Of a stretch of DNA of 64,000 bases, positions 10,040-20,280 are shown one piece after another. Source of the stretch: Mycoplasma haemocanis str. Illinois. Its GTDB lineage: Bacteria; Bacillota_I; Bacilli_A; Mycoplasmatales; Mycoplasmoidaceae. How positions within the stretch are numbered: position 1 is the first letter of the stretch; each line of letters opens with the position of its first letter. A program made the position numbers and the translations under genes. The notes beneath the pieces are model-generated. The model had not been told where the DNA came from and did no database searches. It worked only from the letters and a program-made list of their open reading frames with translations. The stretch is taken from contig NC_016638.1 in NCBI RefSeq assembly GCF_000238995.1, positions 620,001 to 684,000 on the forward strand, given 5' to 3'.

Positions 10040-10263
10040 ACCTCTAAGAAATGTGTTATTGTTGCAAAATTTAAATTCATTTGCATTAAATAATGGGAAC
10101 AAAGTAAAACGATTCTTATCTATATTTGTTAGTCGAGGATTAAGAATTCCAATTTAACCTTCCTTCCAACCTATATTATCTTATGGTTAAAAACAATACC
10201 CCCACTAAATCCTTCTTCGTAACCAACTAGTCCCAAATAACCTATTACTAAGTAAAAAAACTT

Positions 10264-10295
10264 AAGGGGTCTGATAAGGGGTCTGATAAGGGGTC
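10264..10295 (+). repeat. Tandem 12-bp repeats (aaggggtctgat x2.7) ahead of the 10304 gene
   Basis: Two perfect 12-mers (10264-10275, 10276-10287) and a third partial copy (10288-10295, aaggggtc) end eight bases before the ATG. Homologous genes at 6775 and 26088 have two diverged copies in the same place. Length change here would not alter the protein but would change the leader, as with repeat-controlled expression known in other mycoplasmas (for example GAA repeats ahead of vlhA in M. gallisepticum). Confidence 0.85.
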
Positions 10296-10303
10296 AATTA
10301 GCC

Positions 10304-10798
10304 ATGAATACTTTAATTCCTAAAGTTGTAGCTGCAGTTGTTTCTTTCGGCGGAGCTATAGCTGTTTTATCGGAAACTAAAGGTTCAGATAATCAAGAAG
10401 ATTTACTATCTCAAAACACTTCTTTAGCTGAAAAACCAAAAAAGAAAATTCCTAATAAGAATAATTGCAATGTTTATTCATCGGAGTATACTAATGTTCT
10501 TAACGACCACACAAAAACATTCACACGTAAACTTGAGAAAATTCAAGAACAGTTTTGAACTAAGGATGAATTCTTACAAGAAGTAAAAAATAGAGGCTTA
10601 TGAAATGGGCAAGATTTGGAGAATAAGATAAATGATGCGTGCTCTAAAAAAGGAAAAAGAGCATTTGTTTGATGGGGAATAGCTGATAATCAAAGAGAAA
10701 AAACATGAGTATTTGATGATAATATAAACAGAGAAAATTGATTAGATAAAGATATCCCTATTCCGGAATATTGACCGGAAGAAATTAAAACAGAATAA
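10304..10798 (+). CDS. Small Trp-rich protein, MNT type (164 aa)
   Basis: The first ~50 residues are almost identical to 6775-7275 (IPKVVAAVVSFGGAIAVL, SETKGSDNQEDLL), after which the sequences diverge: NNCNVYSSEY, FTRKLEKIQEQFWTKDEF, INDACSKKGKRAFVWWG, KTWVFDDNINRENWLDK, PEYWPEE. Conserved leader with variable body fits gene conversion among paralogs. Six TGA-Trp codons. Ends 40 bp before the stop of the convergent gene at 10838. Confidence 0.87.
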
Positions 10799-10837
10799 TT
10801 TTTAAAAGGTGCTAACGCTCTATAAAGCTAATGATAT

Positions 10838-11701
10838 TTAATTATCAGAACTTTTAAGACATCTAAATCTGAATTTAGGGTAAACCTTACTAAATACTTC
10901 GTCTTCATAAAAGTTCTTACTCTTATTTTCCTCACACCATTTCTTCAAGTCCTCCTTATTTCCTGGGTTATTTTTATTGTCAGCTTTTCATGAGTCTAAT
11001 CCCTTAAGAGAGTCATATTTAGAACTCAAGTCACTATCGTTATTATTATGAGTTAACAACAGATCACTCTCTCCATTGTGAGTTATTAATTCCAGAATAC
11101 TTGAGAAGCTTTTAGGTGTACAAAAAGTCCTAACATTCAAAATTAATGTCTCTTCTATTCCCCTCTTTAATGAATCCTCACATCACTTTTTAAAAGCGAC
11201 ACCAGCAGTTGACAAATCCTCAAGTTCTTTACCATTATTACCTATTTTCGGTTTATATCCTATTAAATCATGGAAACCATTAATGTGCTTCCTAAATACA
11301 TAAGCAACCTTATATTTATTATCTGCATCACCACCATTTATGAGTTTCTCAAGACTTCCATCTAATTGGATGATTCTGGCTTTAACTGTCTTGGGATTAT
11401 CTACGCATAGTAAAGAAGCACTCTCCTTAAGATCCTCATAATTCTCAGCATTTATATGCTTCTGGCATCACTCTTTTACTCCGTCAATATTAGAAGCATC
11501 TATACTCAACTTCTCAATCACCGCTTTATTCTCCTCTAATACAGCCTTTCAGTAATTAGTCTCTGAATCAGAAATCAATCTCAATCCTTGCCATTCCAAA
11601 TATTGTCGTAATGTCTTTGGTTTCAGATGATGAAACTTATATAAACCCCCTATTCCAGCAGTTCCCAAGCCTAATAAAACTAAAGGAGCTATAGCTTTCA
11701 T
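10838..11701 (-). CDS. Three-module WC-family paralog, FHHLKPK subtype (287 aa)
   Basis: Close relative of 7272-8129, with the same YKFHHLKPKTLRQ, SASLLCVDNPKTVKAR, INGFHDLIGYKPKIG and TFCTPKSFSSI blocks. Differences cluster after residue 240, between the LLTHN block and the last module. It ends RCLKSSDN. ATG at 11701. The 209 bp upstream (11702-11910) contain no gene that can be recognised. Confidence 0.88.
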
Positions 11702-11910
11702 GGGAAAAAATAAGGAAGTCTAATACTAGTAAAGGATTCGTTTTACGAAGTCATTGTAGAAAATATAATTTCAAGCACTTTCGAGATATCTAGCTCTAAA
11801 GAAGTTGACATTGAAAAGAAAATTTGTTCTTAAAGAATTATTCAATTTCTAAATACACCGAGAAAAATCGTACTATTTATTCTTGAGATATAAGCTACAA
11901 ATTCCTATCC

Positions 11911-12765
11911 CTATTGTATAGATAATCCAATATTTGATGCGTTGGAGTTCCTAACACACCTAGACATTACTTTAGGTAAGATCTCATCTAAAACACTTAA
12001 GGAATCATAAAAATTCTTCTGTAAATTTTCTTGGCATCACTGTTTTAAACCTTCTTTTCCTGGATTTATATAATCGGCTTTATAAGAAGCTAAATTACTA
12101 ATCCTAGCGAAAAGAGCATTTAATTCAGAATCATACTTATTTTCTGTTAAAAATTCTTTCCCCGTTAAGTAAGCCTGAATGGTGGTGAAATTCTTAGGTT
12201 TACAGAATATTTGAAAATTCTTAAATAAATGAGGTTCCGGTTTGGACTTCAAAGTAAATTTACATCACGTCCTATATTTACTTATGGCAGGTTCAAACGT
12301 TTCTCCCCTCTCTTTGGGAGTATGACCAATTAAAGATAAGAAATCAAGATTATGCTTTCTAAAAGCATAAGAAGTTTTATATTGCTCATCACCAGAAGAA
12401 TCTTGAAAAAATTGAGTTAAGCCAGTTCCGTCTCTAACCAACTTAGCTTCAATAGTTCCCGCATTATCCACACATAACTTAGAAGCTTTATCAATATAAG
12501 AAGAGAAATCCGATAGAGGAAGATGGACGGCACATCAAGTCTTTAATTTTTCTAAATCATCCTCCGAAGATACAAAAATAGACTTAGCTAATTCTCCATG
12601 CTCTTTAATAATCGACTTTCAAGTATTCTCATTAGAAGCTAATGCAAATCCTTGTCACTCCAAGTACTCCCTTAAATTCTTAGGTTGTAAAGAATTAAAG
12701 CCATACCATCCCACTGCACAAGCTCCCCCACATGCGGGAAAAATCATCATGGAAAATGAACGCAC
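11911..12765 (-). CDS. Three-module WC-family paralog, SRC type with FFQDS motif (284 aa)
   Basis: Counterpart of 3494-4336: MMIFPACGGACAVG, FNSLQPKNLREYLEWQ, TIEAKLVRDG, FFQDSSGDEQYKTSYAFRKHN, PKVMSRCVRN. The start is GTG at 12765: alignment to the ATG of 4336 places the first residue there, and an in-frame TAG lies three codons upstream. The C-terminal tail after SRCVRN is 13 residues longer than in paralogs (reaching TAG at 11911). The stop of the upstream MAKLFP-type gene is six bases before the start, as at the two other copies of this pair. Confidence 0.85.
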
Positions 12766-12771
12766 AACAAT

Positions 12772-13644
12772 CTAAGACTTTAAGCATCTAAATCTAAATT
12801 TAGGATAGACATTGCTAAACACGCCTTCCTCATAAAAATTCTTCTCCTTATGCTCCTCACATCATTTTTTCAAATCAAAATAATTGGATTCATTAGAACT
12901 CTTACTTTCCTGTACTCAAGATGACTTATCTTTGATTTGGTTGTATTTCATAATCAACTGTGCAGTATTACTATCATCTGTAAGAAGCAATCCTTCCTGT
13001 CCTAGTTTCTTTATTAATTCCAAAATAGTTTTAAATCCTTTAGGAGAGCAAAGTGTTTTTACATTAGAAATCAAAGAATCGTCCGGTTTAGATTCCAATG
13101 ACTTTAAGCATCACTTCTTCAAAGCCTCTCCTCCTCCCACTATATTTTCAATTACCTCCTCTCCTTCCTTTTCAGATGGAGGGGTAAATCCTATTAACTT
13201 CGTAAATCCAGAAATATGCTTCCTGAAGATATAAGCTACCTTATAGTCTTTATCTTTATTGTCTGAAGAGCCTTCAATAAGGGACTTTATATCTCCACTC
13301 TGTTGAACGATTTTAGCCCTCACTGTTCGGGGATTATTAACGCATAACTTGGAAGCATCATCTTTAAAAGTCTCATAGTCTTTTTGAAGTAAATGTTCAG
13401 AACACCAATCCTGAATATCCTTTTCTTGAGGGGAATCTTTTCCTGTGCGTCGCGCTACAATATCTCTATACTCATTCAAAATAGATTTTCATATATTGTC
13501 ACCTTTGTTGAAAGCCAATTCAAATCCTTGCCATTCTAAATACTGTTTCAGGTTTTTCGGCCTTAAACCAGAAAAGCTATACCATCCTCCAAAACCGGCA
13601 ACGCTCAAGCCTGAAAAAGCTAGGATAGGAAATAATTTCGCCAC
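12772..13644 (-). CDS. Three-module WC-family paralog, MAKLFP subtype (290 aa)
   Basis: GTG start at 13644, aligned with MAKLFP of 4343-5200. Shared blocks: SGLRPKNLKQYLEWQGF, DIVARRTGK, LCVNNPRTVRAKIVQQ, ISGFTKLIGFTPP, TLCSPKGFKTILELI, YPKFRFRCLKS. A small acidic/Gly insert precedes module 2's second WC (EEVIENIVGGGEALKK). Lies between the two-module gene at 13692 and its SRC partner at 11911 in the second copy of the block. Confidence 0.87.
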
Positions 13645-13691
13645 TTTAAACCACAGATACTTAGATTCCTAATTTAAAAATCTAAATCCAA

Positions 13692-14312
13692 TTATTTCGG
13701 TAAAGAAAGAAGAGATTCTTCTGTGCATCATTTCTTTGCTTTCCTTAAGTAAGAATCAAAACTATCATCTCAATGATCCTTTCCTAAAACGACCTTGCAT
13801 TTCTCTCTCAAAGAGCTTCAATTATTAGAGGAGGCGCCAGCTTCAGTAAGAGTCAAAGATTCTATCTGATCATCCCCTTTTCCGTGAATAACGTAAGAAG
13901 CAGCTAACGTAGTTCACTTACTTTTGTCTCCCTCCTCTTCGGAACCATCCGTCTTCAAGGCATGAATTCCTGTATCCAACAATCTCTGTTGAACGTTCCT
14001 AGGAACTACACAATATAACTTTGCTTGCTTGTAATCTGAATCGGAGTCCTTCCCTTTAGCAAGGAGGTTTTTACAAAGGGTCTTTAATTTCGTTTCATCT
14101 ATAGATGCAGAAGTTTTCTTGCCATTGTATTTATCCACTGAAGTTTTCCAATGTGAGGTGTGAGAATTATTTAAAAGTTCAAACTTCTCATCCACCAATC
14201 TAGTGCCAATGTTCTCAGTTTTAGAAATGGGAACAATCCTATAGATACCATAAGCTCCTAAACCAACACCTCCTACTCCAACAGTAGCTAAAGTTGCCTT
14301 AAATGGATCCAC
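13692..14312 (-). CDS. Two-module WC-family paralog, PRNVQ subtype (206 aa)
   Basis: The likely start is GTG at 14312, forming TAGTG with the stop of the upstream gene; a TTG at 14327 would add five residues. Hydrophobic LATVGVGGVGLGAYGIYR (residues ~6-23) is followed by ENIGTRLVDEKFELL, module 1 (TLCKNLL...AKLYCVVPRNVQQRLL, Cys 20 apart) and module 2 (SSLREKCKVVL...AKKWCTEES). Closest relative is 17847-18473. Function unknown; the family appears built from two copies of the module found three times in the ~285-aa family. Confidence 0.86.
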
Positions 14313-14917
14313 TATTGCTTTGTACAAAACTCTACAAAATTAGAAATCTCCCCCTCAAATATCTCAGTAGAAAGCTTCTTACACTCAGAAAGCATAGCTT
14401 TTTGCCATTCAGTATCTGCCCCTGAGTCACTGGGCTTACTTATATTCTTAAATCCTTTTTGTAATTTCTCTAACGACTTATTCTTAAAAGTATCTTTCTT
14501 GCCAGATAAATCTCCCTCTTCAGCTACAAGAGTTTTATTACTGCCAAGCTTATCTCCATTATTAAAAGAACAATAATTTCTAAAATCATCAAAAAAGTCA
14601 CTATCTATCGTTTTGTCATGAATATCAGAACATCCCCTCTTTAGAGCAGCCTTAGCATCTTCAACTTTACTAGACTTTTTATGTGTTTTGGCGGCAATTA
14701 AATCTGGATGTTTTGGTGATGAAGAATCCCCACTTAAAGCATCCAACTTCTTTCCCAAAATAGAATCATCACTTAGAAAGCCCTTAATCGCTAGGTTGTA
14801 CTTAGACTTAAAACTTTCCTTAGATTTTGATGAAAAATTTCTAAAACCCAGATAACCAGCACCAGAAACACCTACTATTCCAACAAACCCCAGCCCCAAT
14901 TTAGGAATAATAGACAT
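14312..14917 (-). CDS. ELYC-family paralog (201 aa)
   Basis: Complete without any TGA codon, which is unusual here. Hydrophobic LGLGFVGIVGVSGAGYLGF at residues 7-25; then SKYNLAIKGFLSDDS, GCSDIHDK...NYCSFN, a Lys-rich middle (FKNKSLEKLQKGF), and ECKKLSTEIFEG...EFCTKQ. Overlaps the gene on each side by one base (TAATG upstream, TAGTG downstream). The start of the fragment at 1-61 is nearly identical. Confidence 0.9.
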   Translation of the reverse strand: MSIIPKLGLGFVGIVGVSGAGYLGFRNFSSKSKESFKSKYNLAIKGFLSDDSILGKKLDALSGDSSSPKHPDLIAAKTHKKSSKVEDAKAALKRGCSDIHDKTIDSDFFDDFRNYCSFNNGDKLGSNKTLVAEEGDLSGKKDTFKNKSLEKLQKGFKNISKPSDSGADTEWQKAMLSECKKLSTEIFEGEISNFVEFCTKQ

Positions 14918-15570
14918 TAGCTACCCTTACAATAAAGTTCCTGGTTCTTGAATTCCGTAGAATCAGAACCCATAAATATCTCCGCCTTTACCGCATCGAA
15001 CCAACCTTTTAAAGAATCCCTATTTTCTTTCTCAAAGGTATCTTTACCTTGTATTAAACTCTTGAGAGTTTCTAATGTCTCAACTAAATTTCCTTTTGCC
15101 TTAATGTCATGATTTTTTAAAGCGCCGAGAGAAGTATCCCACTTATTATTAGGAGTCTTATCAGTTGTTTCTGAGTTTCAAGTTTGATTGGAACTTACAT
15201 CCAAATTAGTTAGAGAACAATAACTCTTGAAGTCATTCTGGTATTTTGAATCTTCAAAAGGAGACTCATAAATATCTTTACATCCTGCTTTCAGCAATAT
15301 CTTAGCCTCTTGTTCATTTTCGGTGGGTTTCTTGGTAGCCTCTATATAGGCCCGCATTAACTTAGGGTGTGTAGGTTTAGTGGTTTTTAGTGCTACATAC
15401 TTTCTCCCTCAAATAACATCATCTTTGAAATCATCCAGTAGAGAGTGTTTATACTTATCGGAGAAGGTTTCTTTCTTAGATGCTCAAGATTTCATAACCA
15501 ATAATCCTCCCAGACCAACTCCTCCAGCACCTAATCCTCCCAAGGATAGCATCAAAGATTTACTAGACAT
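14917..15570 (-). CDS. ELYC-family paralog (217 aa)
   Basis: First gene of block II. N-terminus MSSKSLMLSLGGLGAGGVG, then SKKETFSDKYKHSLLDD, GCKDIYESPFEDSKYQNDF...YCSLTN, NKWDTSLGALKNHDIK, and the family's typical end EIFMGSDSTEFKNQELYCKGS, from which the family name is taken. TGA-Trp codons at four places. Strongly similar to 61-702 and 20939-21586, which open the corresponding neighbouring blocks. Confidence 0.88.
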
Positions 15571-15667
15571 CTACACTCCACTAAAAATTCCCGTTGATAT
15601 TAAGACTATTTTACTCATGATTTGTAATAAATATAGGGGTGTACAGAGTTTTTAAAAAGATAAAAAG

Positions 15668-16069
15668 TTGAATATAAAGCTTTTGTTACCTCCTTTAGCT
15701 GGAGGGTTAGGTATTACCATTTATGCTTTTTCAGGATCTAATGAGAATAGGTACAGGACAAAGATTTCCGTTTACAAAAATACATTTGACAAGGTTAAGG
15801 AACATAGGAAAGGAAAAAGTGGTGGCTTATATTTGGTGGATCCTAATAACAAGGAATGATGAATGAAGAGGGCAAAAGAGATGAAGAAGTTTTACAAAGG
15901 AGACTGACAGGATTTTAGAGATAAATGTTTTGAAGCAGTAAAGTCCAAAGAAGCTGAATGAGACACAATTCTGGGGAGATCGGGCGATTATTTTGGAGCA
16001 GCTTATGCCGTTCCTTCATCATTTGATTTTGTAGCTTTATGTGTAGAAAAAGAGGAGGATGTTGACTAG
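15668..16069 (+). CDS. Diverged ~150-aa-family protein (133 aa)
   Basis: TTG start at 15668, no in-frame ATG nearby; the hydrophobic LLLPPLAGGLGITIYAFSG follows directly. Further on: NRYRTKISVYKNTFDKVKEH, YLVDPNNKEWWMKRAKEM, WQDFRDKCFEAVKS and WDTILG. The order of motifs resembles 8948-9400 (QTK, T..KV, YDP, F..FC), so it is placed in that family with moderate confidence. The only plus gene between blocks II and III. Four TGA-Trp codons. Confidence 0.75.
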
Positions 16070-16093
16070 AACAGCAAGGGAAAGTAATTTAAC

Positions 16094-16939
16094 TTAAAAA
16101 GATATTAAATTATCTGATCTAGAGTCTTTAACACATCTAGATACTACTTTAGGTAAGATCTCATCCAAAATACTTAGAGACTCATGAAAATTTTTTTCTA
16201 AGTTCTCATTACACCATTTCTTTAAACCATCTTTTCCTCTTTCTATACCGTCAGCTAGATAAGAAGCTAAGTTGCTGATCTTATCATGCAGAGTTTGTAA
16301 ATTAGAATCGTACCTTTCTTCCGTTAAAAACTCTTTTCCAACTAAATATTTTTTAATTGTTGTGAAATCTTTGGGCTTACAGAACATTTGAAAATTTTTC
16401 AATAAATCGGGTTTAGGCTTTGCCTTCAAAGTGGAATTGCATCACTTCTTGTATTTATTTACAGCAGGCTCAAACTTTTCCCCCTTCTCGGGGGTATGAC
16501 TAATTAGAGATAAGAAATCAAGATTGTGCTTTCTAAAAGCGTAAGAAGTTTTATATTTATTATCATCGGAAGAGTCTTGAAAGAATTGAGTTAAGCCGAT
16601 TCCGTCTCTAACCAACTTAGCTTCAATAGTTCCTGCATTATCCACACATAACTTAGAAGCTTTATCAATATAAGAAGAGAAATCTGATAAAGGAAGACGG
16701 GTGATGCATCAAGTCTTTAATTTTTCTAAATCACTTTCTGAATTTACTCCAATCGATTTAGCTAATTCACCATGCTCTTTAATAATTGACTTTCAAGCAT
16801 TCTCTACGGAAGCTAACGTAAATCCTTGTCACTCTAAGTATTCCCTTAAATTCTTAGGCTGTAAAGAATTAAAACCATATCATCCCACTGCACACACTCC
16901 CCCACACGTGGGGAAAATCATCATGGAAATCAAACGCAC
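16094..16939 (-). CDS. Three-module WC-family paralog, SRC type with FFQDS motif (281 aa)
   Basis: Third copy of this subtype. GTG start at 16939, preceded by an in-frame TAG two codons upstream; MMIFPTCGGVCAVG, FNSLQPKNLREYLEWQGF, TIEAKLVRDGIGLTQFFQDSS, PEKGEKFEPAVNKYK, FCKPKDFTTIKKYL, PKVVSRCVKD. Sits six bases after the stop of the frameshifted MAKLFP copy. If the upstream frame is closed, translational coupling to this gene would also be affected. Confidence 0.87.
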
Positions 16940-16945
16940 AGCAAT

Positions 16946-17825
16946 CTAAAGCTCCAGCGAAGTTGACTTTAAGCATCGAAATCTAAACTTTGGATAGATC
17001 TCACTAAACGTACCCTCCTCAGAAAATTTCTTCTCCTCATTATCTAGACACCATTTCATAAGAGAACTTGAATTCTCTCCAGATGTATTATCGTGCTTCC
17101 AAGAATCTCTCTGCCTTATTGCGTTTCACTTACTCTGTAAATCAGAAACATTACTGTGGTCAGTTAAAAGATTAGAGTGTTCTTTTTGCTTAGTTATTAA
17201 TTCCTTAATAGTCTTAAATCCTTTAGGAGAGCAAAGCGTTTTTACATTAGAAATCAAGGAATCGTCTGGTTTAGATTCCAGTGACTTTAAACACCACTTC
17301 TTCAAAGCTTCTCCCCCTCCCACTATATTTTCCCTTTCCGGCTTACCTTCCTCCTTAGGTGGGGGAGTAAATCCTATTAACTGAGTGAATCCTTTTATAT
17401 GCTTCCTAAAGATATAAGCTACCCTATATTCCTCATCATTTGAACTCTCTATCAAAGAGCTTATGCTTCCATCTAATTGAATTATCTTAGCTCTTACCGT
17501 TCGAGGATTATTAACACATATTTTGGAGGCATCATCCTTAAAAGTTTCATAATCTTTTTTGGATAAGTGTGAAGAACATCAATCCCGAATATCCTGCTCT
17601 TGTGGGGATTGTTTTTCTGTACGTCTCTTTACGATATCTCTATGCTCCTCCAAAATAGACTTCCATATATTGCCGTCTTTATTGGAAGCTAATTCAAATC
17701 CTTGTCACTCTAAGTACTGTTTAAGGTCTTTGGGTCTTAAACCCGAAAAGCCATACAGACCCCCCACTCCAATAGTCCCTAGTCCCTAGTCCGGAAAGTA
17801 CGAGAACAGGAAATAGCTTAGCCAT
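16946..17825 (-). pseudogene. Three-module WC-family gene, MAKLFP subtype, out of frame by a 7-bp repeat
   Basis: The ATG at 17825 opens MAKLFPVLVLSGLG, then the frame is lost inside a 7-bp tandem repeat. All downstream sequence is intact in another frame (TIGVGGLYGFSGLRPK onward, FRKHIKGFTQLIGF, LCSPKGFKTIKELI, FRCLKSTSLEL, TAG at 16946-16948). Removing one 7-bp unit restores one continuous frame that aligns end to end with 4343-5200 and 12772-13644. This is therefore better read as a switched-off or recently broken copy than as an old pseudogene: no other lesion was seen. Confidence 0.82.
17773..17792. repeat. 7-bp tandem repeat (tagtccc x2.9) inside a coding start
   Basis: Two full units and a six-base third: 17773-17779, 17780-17786, 17787-17792. 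It sits about 11 codons into the minus-strand gene. Because 7 is not a multiple of 3, each unit gained or lost moves the gene in or out of frame. The paralogs have a single undulated sequence at this position. Confidence 0.9.
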
Positions 17826-17846
17826 CTGTTTAATCCTGAGTAGGAT

Positions 17847-18473
17847 CTACTGAGGTTTTATGCCGCTGAAAGCCTCTTCGGTATATCACATTTTAGATTT
17901 CAGAAAATAAGTTTCAAACTTATCATCCCAATGCTCTTTTTCTAAAATAGTCTTACAGTTCTGTCTCAAAGAGCTTCAGTTATTAGAATCTCCACCAGAT
18001 GCAGGTAAAGTCAAAGACTCTATTTGATTATCACCTTTTCCGTGAGTAACATAAGATTCAGCTAATTTAGTTCACTTACTCTTATCACCATCTTCATTAT
18101 CTCCTGTAGTCTTAAGAGAATGAAATCCTAAATCCTTTAATCTTTCTTGAACGTTTCTAGGAACAACGCAATATAGTCTTGCTGTTTTATAATCAGATTC
18201 TGAAGACGTATTCTTCGCTATAAGATCTTTGCAAATGCCCTTTAAACGATTTTCGTCTACATTTGCAGAAGTCTTGGAATTGTACTTAGATAAAGAATTT
18301 TTTCATTGTTCGGTATGTAAATCCTTCAAAAGCTCAAACTTCTCCCTGACTAACCTAGTCCCAATATTCTCGGTTTTGGAATCCGACAAATCTCTATATC
18401 TATAAATACCATAAGCCCCTAAACTAGCAACACCTGCTCCTAAAGTTACTAAAACTGCTTTAAATGGAACCAT
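17847..18473 (-). CDS. Two-module WC-family paralog, PRNVQ subtype (208 aa)
   Basis: MVPFKAVLVTLGAGVASLG is the hydrophobic start, then ENIGTRLVREKFELL, module 1 (GICKDLI...ARLYCVVPRNVQERL), the link TKLAESYVTHGKGDNQIESL, and module 2 (SSLRQNCKTIL...). Alignment with 13692-14312 is strong over most of the length, but the last WC of module 2 reads MWYTEE, so the final Cys is replaced by Tyr. Starts 3 bp after the upstream stop. Confidence 0.87.
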
Positions 18474-18476
18474 CTA

Positions 18477-19046
18477 TTATTTGGTACAGAACTCTTGGTA
18501 ACCCTTAATATCTCCCTCAAATATAGAAGAAGAGATCTTTTTACACTCATTAAACAATAACTGCTTTCAATCACTGGGCTCCGAAGAAGAATTTTTCTTA
18601 GACTCATGTATCTTTCTAATCTCTCCTTCAAGATCTGAACTAGTCTTACTTTTAAAAGTATCCCACTTTCCATTCAAATCTGTGTCTGCAGCTATTGTCT
18701 GTTTACTACCGAAGTAATCAGAATAATTCTTAGAACAAAAGTTCTTAAAATCATCCATTAAATTATGAGAAAAATAAGAATCGTAAATCTCCTGACAAGC
18801 CGCTTTTAAAGAAGAGATATTGTTCTTGCCTTTAGAGTCTACTAAACCTTTATTTTTGGGACTTCCCTTAAGTAATTCAGCTAACTTTTTATTCCAAGCA
18901 GTATCTTCAGAATCGTCTATTAAAGCTAGTCTATACTTGCTTCTAAATGTTTCTTTGTTAGATTGAGAATACAAGTAACCTACAAAGGAGACGGCACCAA
19001 CGGAAATTACACTTCCCAATCCAAGTAATACCTTAGTTGAAACCAC
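18477..19046 (-). CDS. ELYC-family paralog, IHESKK branch (189 aa)
   Basis: GTG start at 19046 overlapping the upstream stop as TAGTG. Hydrophobic LLGLGSVISVGAVSFVGYL, SKYRLALIDDSED, ACQEIYDS...NFCSKNYSD, KWDTFKSKTSSDLEGE, RKIHESKKNSS, ECKKISSSIFEG, YQEFCTK. It is the closest relative of 5303-5935 across its whole length. One of two ELYC genes in block III. No lipobox. Confidence 0.87.
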
Positions 19047-19648
19047 TAACCTTTATCAGTACATCACTTCTCTGCATGAGTTATAGAGTCTTCGTAATCA
19101 TTATCTCAAGGCTTCTTCTCTACTAATTCCTTACACTTAGTTCTTAATGCTTTCCAATCTTGGTTTGTTTGGAAGGAAAAATTAGGAATATCATTATCCT
19201 TGTATTGAGTCTTTAATGCCTCTCATTTAGTCTTATCTTCATCGCCAGTCTTAGTGGTATCTAAAACTGCAAAAGACTTGGATAATAGTACCTGAGATAC
19301 AGAATTAGGGACAACACATCACTTTTTAACTTTTTCATATTTAGAATCCTTTTCATCTGATTTAAATAAATCTTCACAAATATCTTTCAATCTCTGTTCA
19401 CTAATTTGCTCATTTCCATGATCAAATCTAAGATTAGGTGAATCTTTCTTTTGGTTATAAGCAGTAAGAACCTCGTTTCAACCATCACTTTTTCCAACAT
19501 CTAAAGGAAAATAACCGTCCTTCTTCAATCGATCCTTAACGGTAACTGTGGAAGAATCCTTCATACTCTTAACAACTAATATTCCACCCCCTACAGTGAC
19601 AGAAATAGCCCCTAATCCTAAAACTAACTTTACGGGCGAGATGGACAT
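19046..19648 (-). CDS. Two-module WC-family paralog (200 aa)
   Basis: Interrupted by TGA codons under the standard code, intact under code 4. MSISPVKLVLGLGAISVTVGGG, then DRLKKDGYFPLDVGKSDGWNEVL, module 1 DICEDLF...KKWCVVPNSVSQVLL, TKWEALKTQYKDND, module 2 RTKCKELVEKK...EKWCTDKG. Belongs to the RLKKD branch with 19651 and 20280. ATG at 19648, two bases after the upstream stop. Confidence 0.84.
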
Positions 19649-19650
19649 TA

Positions 19651-20280
19651 TTATCTTGGTAACTTATCTGCCGCCTGCTTAGTGCATCAGGACTTTAAAT
19701 TATTGAATAAAGAATCAAAATCAACTTCAACAGTTTCCTTCTCTGAAAGCTCTTTACATTTAACCTTGAAAGTTTTTCAATCGTCAGTTCCATTCAAAGT
19801 TAATGACATAACATTTCCTCCCCTAGATTTGTAATCGTCCTTTAATTTCTCCCAACTTCCCTTATCATCCTCTTTATTATTATCCGTATTCAATAAAGTA
19901 AAACCATTATCAGATAAATGGCCTGCTAAAGTCTTAACAACAGTACACCACCTTCTAGATTTGAAATAATTTGAAGAAGTAGAGATATCTTCAGATAGGG
20001 CCGTATTACAATGAGTCTTTAATTCTTCTAGGGAAACATCGGCATTTCCCGATACAAACCTATCTCCTTCTTTTACTTTATCATCGTTGTATTTAGTTAA
20101 CATAGCTTGTCAGTCAGACTCTAATGAAATAAGAGTAAAGTTCTCCTCTTTCAGCCGATCAGAAATACGCTTTGTTGCCTCTTTTATGGATGAAGAATTA
20201 ACATAATAAGTTAATGCAGAGGTACCTGCAATTCCACCCAAGAAAGCTATAGATATTGCTGCAAGCTTAACGAATCCCAT
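19651..20280 (-). CDS. Two-module WC-family paralog (209 aa)
   Basis: MGFVKLAAISIAFLGGIAG, DRLKEENFTLISLESDW, module 1 THCNTALS...RRWCTVVKTLAGHL, SWEKLKDDYKSRGG, module 2 KVKCKELSEKE...KSWCTKQAADK. The VVP element after WC is changed to VVK. ATG at 20280 overlaps the upstream TAA by one base. Middle gene of three tandem two-module copies. Confidence 0.87.

Noticed and set aside
13445..13672. Plus-strand frames repeatedly found opposite three-module gene 5' ends
   Set aside because: The same shadow appears opposite several paralogs and follows their conserved codons; the minus-strand protein carries the family motifs.
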